DNA of 64,000 nucleotides, taken from Symbiodinium natans. Lineage: Eukaryota; Sar; Dinophyceae; Suessiales; Symbiodiniaceae. The stretch covers positions 827,629 through 891,628 of the forward strand of contig CAJNDS010002446.1 of assembly GCA_905221605.1 (NCBI GenBank), given 5' to 3'. Positions 44,230 through 54,649 of the stretch are shown piece after piece; the stretch's first letter is position 1, and each line of letters opens with the position of its first letter. The translations under genes were made by a program, and so were the position numbers. The notes under the pieces were generated by a model. That model saw nothing but the letters and a program-made list of their open reading frames with translations, had not been told where the DNA came from and made no database searches.

Positions 44230-45490
44230 TGCCCTCGCCTCGCATCAGGTCAGATCCGCGTAGAAGTCCGGCTCGTGGAAGTGAGCTTCTGTCGAGATAC
44301 CCCTCTTCCCTCTATCAGGTCCCGTCTGTTCACTGGACGAGCACAGGAGATACGGAGCGCCACCTCTATAACCAGCTACTCTGACTCCGTGACACCGAAT
44401 GCAGGTAGACCCTGACATGAAGCTTCGACTTGCGCCTCAAGTAGCCGAGCACGGCCAAAGAGCAGACAACGACGCCGGCAACGCAGCAGCCAAAATGAGC
44501 AACCATCCAACGTGCGCGATTCCTTCACTTCGAGGCTTCATGATGCAACCCTATACCCTCCTGTCCAAGTAGTTGGCAGAGTCTCCCCCCCCCGCTTCGA
44601 AATCAACTGTCTATAAGCAACCCCAAGACGAAAAAACAGAAGAAACATGAAGAAACAAACATTGCTTTCCAACCAGACCACAGCTAAGAACACGAACCCA
44701 GAAAAAACGCGATGGATCATAGATGTGTACGTGAGTCATGTAAAACAGGTACGGGGACAGCTTGATACAAGACTCAAGAATCAAGGGTACAGAAGTGAAG
44801 GCCTCGGAAAACCCTACACATTCGGCAGCCAAAGAATCAAGTTTGAGGCTGCAAAAGGCCTCTGAAACCAGCCCTTTTTTACTGCAAGCACACATCGACC
44901 GCTTGGATCGTGGAGCCGGCCCCCGATTCAACTTGAGTCCCCTGAATCGGTTTGCATCGGGATGCCCAGAGTAAAATTCAGAAATTCCAGCTGAGGTATG
45001 TCGAAACATGTGGTCCACAGATGATGCAGATGTCAGCGCATCTTGGCAGCAGATTTTTCATTGCCAGAGAGAGAGAGAGAGAGAGAGATATATATATATA
45101 TACATCCAATATAGCACTACGGAAATACTAGCACTATGGAAATGCTTCACACATTAGGGCATGATGCCCATGCTGCAAGTCCCTCCAGTCCTCGATGCTG
45201 ACTGTGTGGTCACGGCGTGGAGCTCACTGGAAAGAAAGACTTCGCTCTCTTCCCTGGGGAAAGCAAGCCAACAACATCCCTTGCATGTCTGCGCCGCGGG
45301 AAGAACTGCCATGAGTCTTGAGTTAAGACTTGGCTTACGTGGGGCTCCCACTGCTCTCTTAACTTGAAGACAGGCTGCGGGGCCGCCATCGCCGCCCAGT
45401 TCCCCAAACAAAAGAGGACGAGCCTAGTCCCACTAAACGCCGCCGCCTTGAGCTCCGGAGGCTGCGCAGGGCTTGCGTGGAGCTTGAGCA
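44230..45490. other. No firm gene; (GA)n(TA)n at 45,068-45,102
   Basis: A minus-strand frame at 45,210-45,491 is protein-like but a second frame overlaps it. The rest is unassigned. Confidence 0.4.
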
Positions 45491-45492
45491 TG

Positions 45493-45562
45493 GTTCGGGG
45501 TTTTGGGTTTAGGGTTTAGGGTTTAGGGTTTAGGGTTTCGGGTTTCAGGGTTTTCGGGTTAA
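45493..45562. repeat. TTTAGGG tract
   Basis: Four perfect units flanked by GGGTTTC and GGGTTTT variants. Confidence 0.95.
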
Positions 45563-45984
45563 GGCGGCAAATACTGGCGCCAAACTCGACAAAGGAACAT
45601 CGCCGCCCAATGCGGCCCCCCCGGCGCATCGTGACAAATCAGCGCGGCACGTTCCGCTGGTGGCCGAGAATCTCGGCATTTAGCCTCTGCAGAACCTCCA
45701 CACAAAGGCTTCCGGCCGCGTTTCAACCCCCCAAGCTCCGTTTCCAGACATCATGGTCATAATCATACGAAGACAAATTCGTTCGAGTACGAATACGACT
45801 ACGTCACCAGCACTAACGACGATGATGATGGTGAATATTCTCAAATACTGTGATCCGTAGTCCAAATTCGTCCAGCCTTGTGGTTGTTGTTTCTCTGAGC
45901 GACGAGACGCCTGAGCAATGATGCCATGGCTGTTGCAAGCTTAACACAGCAATCTTGCCTGGGAAGCTAGCGGACAAAGAACAT

Positions 45985-46245
45985 GCGCAGCACTCGGCGG
46001 GTTTATGACCGCACAGCAGCAGAACAGACTCAAACACATGGTGCTGCACATCCTGCTCAAAAACAGGCATCCCCTCCCGCATCACACGCTCGCGCTTGAG
46101 TGCTTGAGGGCTCCACTGCAGCGCCGCACTGGCAGCCTGGGGTGTGATTGTTCTTCCGTTCAGACCTTCTCGACACAAGGTGCACCATGGTGCGCCTGCT
46201 TCGGTGTGGGCGGAGGCTTGACGTCGGGCTCCGAGTCGCTGCTCT
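45985..46245 (-). CDS. Unknown gene, two exons across a 59-nt intron
   Basis: A Ser/Asp/Pro-rich segment ends at 46,196 (PPPTPKQ). A GC donor (CAG|GCGCAC) and CCCCAG|GCT acceptor delimit a 59-nt intron, and the second exon from 46,136 continues in phase 0 with ALQWSPQALKRERVMREGM and a helical stretch to about 45,990. Both flanks of the intron read CAG|GC. Family not recognised; the disordered acidic segment followed by a helix suggests a scaffold or linker region. Confidence 0.45.
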
Positions 46246-46646
46246 GCGCACAGGGATGCCCACACAACATGATGCCAGAGACATGAGGCTGGCACAGGTT
46301 CATGCGGGGAGTGACTCAGTGAACAACATCTAGCGCTTGGGATCTGGCGACATCTGGCAGTCTGCACAAAACTGCAAACATAACAGGCTTTGCACCAGGA
46401 AGACGTCGGCTCTTCCTGCATACCATTATAACCGCTTGTAAGAATACGAGCTGATGTTGTCCTCCTGATATCATTTCAGAGGTTCGAGTGCATGCTCCTG
46501 AATAGCCCACCATGTCTATTGCACCCAAGCACCTGATTGCACGTGAATGCGTGCCGTGTGGCACGCATAACTGCACTTCCCTGAATCATGACAGGGTGCT
46601 ATCTCAAAGGAGGCATGGGGCTCGACTCGCAGTTGTAGCATGTGGA

Positions 46647-46681
46647 ACCTAAACCCTAAACCCTAAACCCTAAACCCTTAG
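46647..46681. repeat. CCCTAAA tract
   Basis: Four to five perfect units. Confidence 0.95.
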
Positions 46682-46834
46682 TGTGTGCAACCGGCTGCAG
46701 CGTGCTCAACATTCCCCACCTCCGTCTCATCGCACGCCTCTCCCGCCTCTGTTGCCTGCCAACATGCTCACCAAACAGCAGCCGCCGCGTTAACATATGG
46801 TCCGATCCTGTGTCTAAGATATAGTCCATTTTTG

Positions 46835-47105
46835 GGTCCTTATCATTATTGTTCTCTTTTTTGGGTCCTTATCATTCTTATTATTCTTATTATTCTTATT
46901 ATTCCTATTATTCTTAATATTCTTATTATTCTTCTTATTCTTATTATTCTCATTATTCTTATTATTCTTATTATTCTTATTATTCTTATTATTCTTATTA
47001 TTCTTATTTTTCTTATTATTCTTATTATTCTTATTATCCCTATTATTCTTATTATTCTTACTATTCTTATTATTCATATTATTCGTATTATTATTCTCCT
47101 TCTTG
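46835..47105. repeat. (TTATTC)n-type microsatellite
   Basis: About 40 units of ATTATTCTT with single-base variants. Confidence 0.95.
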
Positions 47106-47233
47106 TTAGTATTCGGCTGCCCCTATTATTAAGTGTACCCAAAAAAAGGGGGCCTGATTTAGGCTTTCCCAAGAAGCCTCGTCAGCTCCTGGATCCAGAT
47201 CTGCCTCAGACACAAGCTTGGGACGCAAGCTTG

Positions 47234-47299
47234 GGGTTTAGGGTTTAGGGTTTAGGGTTTAGGGTTTAGGGTTTCGGGTGTAGGGTTTAGGGTTTAGGA
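47234..47299. repeat. TTTAGGG tract
   Basis: Eight units, one TTTCGGG. Confidence 0.96.
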
Positions 47300-47561
47300 C
47301 TTGGGGATGGCCTTCGCAAGCCGTCGGCGTGGTCTTGCTTCGCCAGGTCCCCCCAAAAAAACAAACAAAAAAACCCGAAAACGACGTAACCCCAAGCCTC
47401 AAACCCGAAACCGCTCAACTCTCCATCCTAGCAACCCTTGAACCCTAAATCGCGACATCGAGGTGCTTCCGCAGCTTTGCCGGGCTTTTCCAGGGCCTGC
47501 CACCAACAGCCCGGTCATAGGGTTTGGGGTTCATTGTTTGGGGTCGAGGGTTTAGCCTTCA

Positions 47562-47635
47562 GTGCTCAGGGTTCCAAGGGTTCCAAGGGTTCCAGGAGTC
47601 CAAGGGTTCCAAGGGCTCCAAGGGCTCCAAGGTTT
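47562..47635. repeat. 9-bp minisatellite GGTTCCAAG
   Basis: Eight units, changing from GGTTCCAAG to GGCTCCAAG halfway along. Gives Gly-Ser-Lys in one frame and Pro-Arg in another, so coding status cannot be judged. Confidence 0.9.
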
Positions 47636-47724
47636 GGGGAGGGCCCCGGGCCATTGGCGCGTTCTTATCAAGGATCCAATTCCAAAAGGACGCCCCACAA
47701 TCACCACAAAAATAGGTCAATGAT

Positions 47725-48012
47725 GCAAAAATCACAATAACAGTAGTAATAATAATTATAAGAAGAAATCATAGTCATAATAATCATAACACTTATAATA
47801 ATCAACAAATAATAATAATCATCATCATCATCATAGTAATAATAATCATAATAACAATAATAGAAATAATAATAGTAATAAAGATGATAATAATAATAAT
47901 AATAATAATAGTAGTAGTAATAAGAAGAAGAATAGTGGCAAATAAGAATCATAATCATAACAATAATACTCATCTTAATAATCATCATCATAAGAAGAAG
48001 AAGAAAAAAGAA
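47725..48012. repeat. Degenerate AAT/ATC trinucleotide tract
   Basis: AATAATAAT, ATCATC and AAGAAG patches over nearly 290 bp. Confidence 0.92.
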
Positions 48013-48495
48013 GAATGGACATGGTCATGGCACGCTCCCCAAGACGTGTGAAACACAGCATCTCCTCGACTCCCTGGTCCTGACGAAGATACAACACCCC
48101 AGATCACCAACAAGTGGGAGCATTGCTCTCCTTGTTCTGAAAAGGACTACTCTCATTGTTACCACTGTCATGACGATTACTTCTGCATATTTCTACTCAC
48201 ATGTTGAGACAAACCTCAAGACTAAAGTGTATCGATGGTTGATACCAGGAATGCCCAAGAAAACCAAAGGCTGTTCTCCAGCTACAATGCCAAAGCCGTG
48301 TGTGTCCACCTTGGCACATTGTCGGCTTCCTTCCACCGCTGCTATTGCTGATGACCTGGGTGACGACGCAGCCAAAAAGCCTAAACCCTTGGAACATTCA
48401 GAAACCAACTCTTTATGGTTCAAGGTTCAAGGCTCCTGGGGGGCTAAGTGGGGGTCAAGAGCCGCTCCAAGGCCGAGCGCAAAAAACACATTTTG

Positions 48496-49617
48496 TTAGC
48501 ATCTGGCATGCTCCATCTTGGGACCTGCACGTCCCTGACACCTCATCCAGTCAGAAGCGGGAATCGTTCTGAACGGAAGGGAAGGCAGTGAATTGGAGGC
48601 ATGGCTTCTCGGAAGCCAGCCCCCGTGCAAAAAGTCAGTCCTCACTGTGCTTGAAGAAGCGATCCGAGTAGGCCCCGAACCTTGGCTTTTTGTCTGAGAC
48701 TGGAAAAAGGGGGGGGGCATCTTTGACATCTTCGAGACTTCTTGAGTCGGAAGCTCGTTCACACAGAACCCTCCAACCCCGGCAACCTCCAAGAACAACC
48801 CATGAAGCAGGCGTATGAGACCGAGAAGCACCAAGAAGAAGGGCATGTCCACAGCCAGGAAGAAGTGCCAAAGCGAATGCCGGAAGGACCACTGCTCCTT
48901 CGTCGCAGAGCTCCTGATGGCTGGTCATCATGAGCGAGTGTTAGACGACATGACTAGAGGGGTGCAAACCATCCCTGAGATGATGTTGGGACCTTTCTAG
49001 CTGCCGTTTGCAGGGTGAACACGTGGCATCCAAGTCTGGTCTCCGAATCTAAGCCCCAGTTCACTGTAAACCCCATACTGTGAAGCAAATGTGTGCCATT
49101 GTGTGCCAAGAGGACCCCAGGAGACCAGCTTTTGGGTGTTTACAGGTGATCCCGGGAGTCTACGCCTGGAGTAGCTGAGAAAGCCGACCAGCGGAATGGC
49201 ATTCAAGGAGGAGAGCAGCGGCAAATGTGGAAAGGCCAGCCAGTACATGTAAAAAGAAAAGCCGAGGGCGCACCAACGATCAATGACATTCCAAACAGTG
49301 CCAAGATAAAGGTAGTCCGCATTCAGCGATGTGATTGTCATGCCGAGAGTGACAAAAACAGTGGGCAAGTCTCCCGCACAGTAGGCTGGAATTGCGGGCG
49401 TTGCCAGCGCCAGGCACGATATCCCCACCAGCAGATCCTTTTGCTCGTGAGGCTTGTGGTCGATGGCCACGAGTTTTGCCGCCAGAACGCGCAGGGAGCG
49501 CCGGGCCTCCTGAAACAGGGCCGGCATGCCGGCAGCTTTGTAGCCAGGCTCCGTAGAATCTGATGTCTCGTCTAGCGCAGATGAGTCATCAACAGCGGCC
49601 GGCTCCTGCTCGCCCAT
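48496..49617 (-). CDS. Multi-pass membrane protein with HxxxH helix, two exons
   Basis: Exon 1 is 49617-49166 and exon 2 is 48913-48496 (870 nt, 289 residues). They join in phase 2 through a GC donor (CCAG|GCGTAG) and CAG|GAG acceptor. After an acidic Ser/Asp-rich N-terminus come four or more hydrophobic segments, then, just after the splice, FRHSLWHFFLAVD and another long hydrophobic stretch. An HxxxH late helix together with an aspartate in an earlier one (VIDRW) is reminiscent of the CREST superfamily (alkaline ceramidase, PAQR, TMEM8-like hydrolases), but the first histidine of that signature is not evident. The C-terminal 60 residues are low in character, so a further intron is possible. 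Confidence 0.6.
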
Positions 49618-49619
49618 GT

Positions 49620-50640
49620 CAAGGAAAGCTAGGAGCAGAGTGTGATTTGCGGGAAGCCTTCTTAAGGGAGTCTTGCCGACATGGCTACGGGGCTGGGGAG
49701 GGGGAGGGGGGGGTTGATCCTATGGGCTCCTTTGGGCTTCTTTTGGTACTTGTGTTTGTAGGAGTCTACGAGAAGGGCACATGTTGGACAGCCCCGCTGG
49801 GGCTTCATCTTGAACCAGAAGCTCGTCCGCGTCAGCATACGGACCCGTCACGGTGCATCACAAAACCGGTGCTAAGAGCTTTGTGGAGGCCGGGCAGAAT
49901 CTGGAAGAAAGCCCAACACCCTGCCTAACCCGAACCCCAGAACAACATCGGCCTGCCTCTGAATCTTAAAACGAAACCATGCAACAGGAGCCCAACTTTG
50001 CTCGCACCTCTACACTCAAACAATGTTGGGCCCGCAGCATTGCCACATTGGAGGCACCCGCTGCGGCTAGGGACGCACGCACTGCGGCGCCTGGGGGTGG
50101 AGGGGACGAGGCTTCCTGATGCTTCGCGGCATTCAGCTTCAAGGGCTTCGGGTCTTCTGGATTTGCTCTAGACTTTCAGCATTCATCGTAGCGAGCCTGC
50201 CTTTCTGATCCTTTCTTATCCAAACTTGCAACAGTCGCCCACCGCTGTTTAGGCACCCGTTTGGGCACGACTGCGTGCTAACCTGCTACCTGATGGGATA
50301 CGTGATCCTCAAAGGCTTGCCTGCAAAGCGCTCGGCAGCAGAGCGGCCATCCCCCTGCGGCGCCTGACGCAACTGCTGCTGAGGGTGAGAGGCTTAGGGT
50401 TAGGATTGAAGAATCCCACGCCATGAAACCCTGGACCTGAACCCCCAGGCCCCCAGGGGCCCGCAAGAACTCCGAAGACCATTCCGCAGCCCGTATGGGA
50501 CCATAGATTTTGGGCGCCGACCACGAGTGCCTTAACAAGGACTGCCCCAGACCACCAGCCTGAAGCTCGGCAGCTGTGATCTCCGTGACCTGCGTTTGCG
50601 AACTTTTCAAGACATGTAGTGTGCCGTACAAAATGTACGA
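49620..50640. other. Upstream flank; weak exon signal at 50,520-50,631
   Basis: A minus-strand frame begins ATG at 50,631 with protein-like SQTQVTEITAAELQ for about 40 codons. No second exon could be joined. The rest shows nothing. Confidence 0.35.
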
Positions 50641-50677
50641 TATGAACTAACTTAGCTTGAGATTGGGACATATGAAT

Positions 50678-50691
50678 GTGATATATATATA

Positions 50692-50726
<35 letters not shown>

Positions 50727-50832
50727 ATATGTATATATATATATATATGCATGTTTCTATATACCTATATTTTCTGTGTAGATCTCTCTCCATATATATA
50801 TATACACATATATATATATATATATATGTATG
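50678..50832. repeat. (TATATG)n microsatellite, with (TG)n at 50,972-50,998
   Basis: Two TA-rich patches separated by about 30 bp, followed about 140 bp later by a pure TG run. Confidence 0.95.
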
Positions 50833-50999
50833 TGTCATTTAGTACATATAATAAAAAAAGATGTGACACACATGGTATAATATATGATAAAGTATCACAA
50901 AAAATAAAGACATCCTACTTGTGTTTACAATAAGTACATATGTGCGTCAGAGTAAGAGAATATAATCTGCGTGTGTGTGTGTGTGTGTGTGTGTGTTGT

Positions 51000-53205
51000 T
51001 CTTATACTCTGGGCCTATTGTGTCTGTGCAGCCAAAGGTGGCAGCAAGTGTTTCTTCAAAAGCCCTTAGACGCCTCGGTAAAGTTGATCAGTACGTTGTT
51101 ACTGATAATAACATATTGCCGATGCTCTTGCATGGCATCTTTCCTGTTAAGGAAACAACGTTCATCTTTCAAGGATTCCTGTCGCCGTGATGCTCTTTTG
51201 TCCCAGCAGTTTTACTCCTTTTTCGTGCTGTCCTCGGTTTGTCTGTCTTGTACATATGACAAGTTCAAGATGCATCGGAAAACCTTTCATTTGAAAAGCC
51301 ATGATCTTGTCTAGATCAGCTGTGGCTTCATTTGTCTCAGCCTCTAACCTTGCTCAAAGCAAGGATACGTTTAAACAAGAAACTCTCCCTTTCCTTGTTA
51401 GCATGAACAAAGGCTGTCGGAGCTTAGTTCTCATTATGTCGTGTGAAAGAAACGACAGGAGCTGTCCAAGACTTGCGTGTACTTGCTTTCTTCACATTCT
51501 TGGGAAGACAAACTCTCTGCATCCCTTTCCGGTGAGAAGAGTAGGCATGCCGCAGGCCTCTATATTCTTCAAAGGTTGGGAGAGCTCTAGAGTTAGAGGG
51601 GGTTTTCATTTGGAATCCGGAGCACAGACAGTGAGAAACACATGTCACAGCTCTGATACCTCTGGCACTCCCGTGCTTCTGCTCAACGCACATGGCAGCT
51701 CGACGGTGCTTTTTGTGGGCTTGGAAGGCGCTAAAGTTCCCTGAATGTTAGGGTCCATGCTCTGCGCTGGATCACCTGGGAGCCCCTGTTGTATGGCCGA
51801 GCCGCCCAACGACCTCAAACTCCTCAGTTCCAAAACTGCCACAGCACCCAACCCTGAGCCCCAAACCCGCTGTGCCCAAGAAAAAAAACAAATAATACTG
51901 TCAATCCGAAAGGAGAACTAGCAAAAAACAGCATGATGATATCTCTACCTATCTGCATCTTCTAACCTCCCAAAAAAACCCCAACGCCTCTGCGCAGGAG
52001 AGCGCCGAGTTCAGGGCCTCCAGACCAAGGCTCATGGCCTCAGGGGCTCTGTCCAGCAAGCATACTCAGAGTTTAAGCCTGTGGGCCAGGTTGGACTGTG
52101 GAAGATATGGGTCTGGTACTTACTTTAAAATGTTTTGGGGCTTCTCCCTGCCGGAACACCTGACGACCTCTGCCCCCCCTGCTGATCTAAGTACAAAAGG
52201 ATGAATGCCTCATGTTTGCAGCTTGTCTGGTTGTGTGCACGAACATTTACAACAAGGCACGAGTATGACTAGCATTTGTTTAGTGCTACTAAAATGAAAT
52301 GATATATAATCAGAAGTAGCAGTATAACCCTCAGAATCTCTATCATCTCAGCACTAGGATTCCACGGCAACACTCAGCTTTCGGCACTCACAGCGTGCTC
52401 AGCACAGCCAGTGGCATCAGGATTCCGCCTGAGAGGCATTTGGGCTTGAGGGTTCTGGGTCTAAGGTTTGGGGTTACCCAAAAAACCCAAAAGGGGTGGC
52501 TACAAGGCAGGACGCAACAGGCCGTCAAACGCAAAAAGGCACAGAAAGGCCTGAAGGCCCTGCAAAACCCCCTGCACCCGGCAGCCCGGGGCCCAAACTC
52601 CCCCCCCTATAGGGCTTCGACTTGGCCGCTGCACGACACTGCGCTGCCACATCCAGTGTGGCATAGCCCACAGCACGGACGGCCTCCCCGTGGCTCTTCG
52701 CAGGTTCAGGGGTTCAGGGCCCCCAAGGGATTTTAGGGGCGAGAACAGCTCTGCGCAACTTCTGCCTCGGGGGCTCAATGGGCTCAACATGTCAGCAAGC
52801 CACTGGAATGGCTGCAGAGATTTTTTGCGAGATTCCCGAATTGAACATGTCTGGATGCTGTGCCTCTAGCATGAGCTGGTGGCAAGGAATTTGAAAGCAA
52901 AAGGAAGGAGAACGATGCCATGTCCAAAGAGGCAAGCAGCCCAAACAGACTGCAGTAGTAGGAGAGTGACCCCAGAGGACCCAGAAGCAACAAAACCCAT
53001 CAAGGCTAAGTAGGCTTTATGGCAATGTGCGGAAGGACTGTTGAAGAGGCGGGGCGGGGCTCTCTTTGGGGACCTTTCTCTAGGGAACCCGACTTGCCAT
53101 TGCCAGGCATCTTTCAGGGAGCCCTAACGTAGAACAGTACCCCAGGCGGATCGAAGTGCCTTCACAACCGTCAGGGTGTAGACGATGGCTGAGTGGGCAA
53201 CCTTG
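51000..53205. other. No supported gene
   Basis: Frames up to 147 codons on plus (51,301-51,744) and shorter ones on minus show no motif. Minus-strand 52,784-52,993 is hydrophobic and signal-like but isolated. Confidence 0.4.
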
Positions 53206-53211
53206 GCTCAG

Positions 53212-53326
53212 TTTAGGGTTTAGAGGTTCAGGGTTCAGGGTTCAGGGTTCAGGGTTTAGGGTTCAGGGTTCAGGGTTTAGGGTTTAGGGTTTAGGGTTTA
53301 GGGTTTAGGGTTTAGGGTTTAGGGTC
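53212..53326. repeat. Mixed TTCAGGG / TTTAGGG tract
   Basis: About 16 units; a TTCAGGG-rich left part changes to eight perfect TTTAGGG units. Confidence 0.96.
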
Positions 53327-53559
53327 AGGGGGGGTGCTGTGAGGTGCCTGCACACATGCCACTACAATGTCTAGGGCGGCGCACCGACTTGATGAGGGTC
53401 TCGCGGCCACCCAGCTCCTTGTGAAAGATCCGAGCAGCATGGGTAGGGGACCCCCAATATAGATGTCCAAATAGTAGGATCCCCTTAGAATAAGGACCCC
53501 AATAAGGTACCCCTGATACCGTATAAACCCTCACATGGAATGGATGTGAAGGATGAAAA

Positions 53560-54230
53560 CTCTGAGGCGTTTCAGTTCTCACGCGTGGCCTGGTCTCGTC
53601 GTGCGGCTTCTGCAGCCTCCGCTGCCTGCATCGCAGGGCGACGTATCTGCTTTTCTCGAGGATGGCATGAAAACTTCGTGTCATCACCAGGCAGCAGTCA
53701 GCTGGTTTGCTAATGTACCAGGTCATGGACCTGATGCGCGAACTCGGCGGCAGTCTTAGCATAGCGTGAGGCTTCCTCCGCCGCCTGCGCTGTCTTGAAA
53801 GGCAACGGGCGACGCATCTGACCCCTCTATGACCCTATGACCCAGCCAAACACCGGCTTTTCTGAATGGCCCACAACGCGCTCAGGACAGAGGTGTTCAT
53901 GAAAGGCTGATGCAGTCGGAAGAGCAAGATACGCGTCTGTGGCCTTGCTGGCTTTCTCGAGGAGGGTTGCATCTTCCTCACGCGAGGTCCGAGTCCAAGG
54001 ACACCCAACATTTGGTTGAACCGGGCCCTGACATTCCCCGAACCGGCCTGAGCTGCTCTTTTTGCGTGTCTGGCCTTGTCACCCTCGGCCTCGCAAAGCA
54101 GATCCGTGGTTGACTGGGGCCCTCGTGCAGACACGCTGCGCTTGCAGCAATCCTGTGCCTTGTCGGCCCCGCCCTCCTCCTCCTCTTCATCCTGATGAGG
54201 CACGCATGCACCGGACAACGTTGGGTAACT
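53560..54230 (-). CDS. Alanine-rich helical protein, several exons (tentative)
   Basis: Minus-strand segments: about 54,200-53,980 (acidic then Ala/Arg-rich), 53,815-53,715 (AQAAEEASRYAKTAAEFA, ending at a GT donor, ACCTG|GTACAT), and about 53,650-53,580 (AMQAAEAAEAARRDQATRE). The shared Ala/Glu/Arg heptad-like composition suggests a long helix or coiled coil. Junctions are not resolved. Confidence 0.42.
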
Positions 54231-54235
54231 CACAC

Positions 54236-54372
54236 AAACACCATACATATACATACATACGACTCACGTACATGCAGACACACAGACATACATACGTACT
54301 AACATATAAATATACACATATGCGTACGAATGTGCATATACATAGTCATATACATTTGCCATATACACATAC

Positions 54373-54411
<39 letters not shown>

Positions 54412-54437
54412 TACAACTAACCTGGCAAAAAAAAAAA
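54236..54437. repeat. (ACATAC)n, (CA)n and A14 microsatellites
   Basis: ATACATACATA-type units, a pure CA run at 54,382-54,404 and an A homopolymer at 54,427-54,440. Confidence 0.93.
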
Positions 54438-54649
54438 AAACTCACCATGAAACCTTGAGCCAAGCCCCACATAAGCTCCAAAGCCAAGAACCCAACTCCC
54501 ACACCACAGCCCAAAGCACGAGAAACCGCAACGCCCGACATGAGAGACTGCCTCGGAGGGGCTGGCCGAGCTCTCCTCGGATGGGCACCCGAAAGGGTGG
54601 GTGGGCGTTGCTTCTCAGGGGCGTTTTGGGGCACAGGGCAGGGCCTGAG

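Noticed and set aside
47562-47635. Collagen-like Gly-x-y gene
   Set aside because: The nine-base minisatellite gives such patterns in several frames, and the frames close soon outside it.
53195-53220. Possible relict of the dinoflagellate spliced leader (TTGGCTCAG near 53,203)
   Set aside because: Only the last nine bases resemble the leader; the rest does not match, and nine-base matches are expected by chance in 64 kb on two strands.
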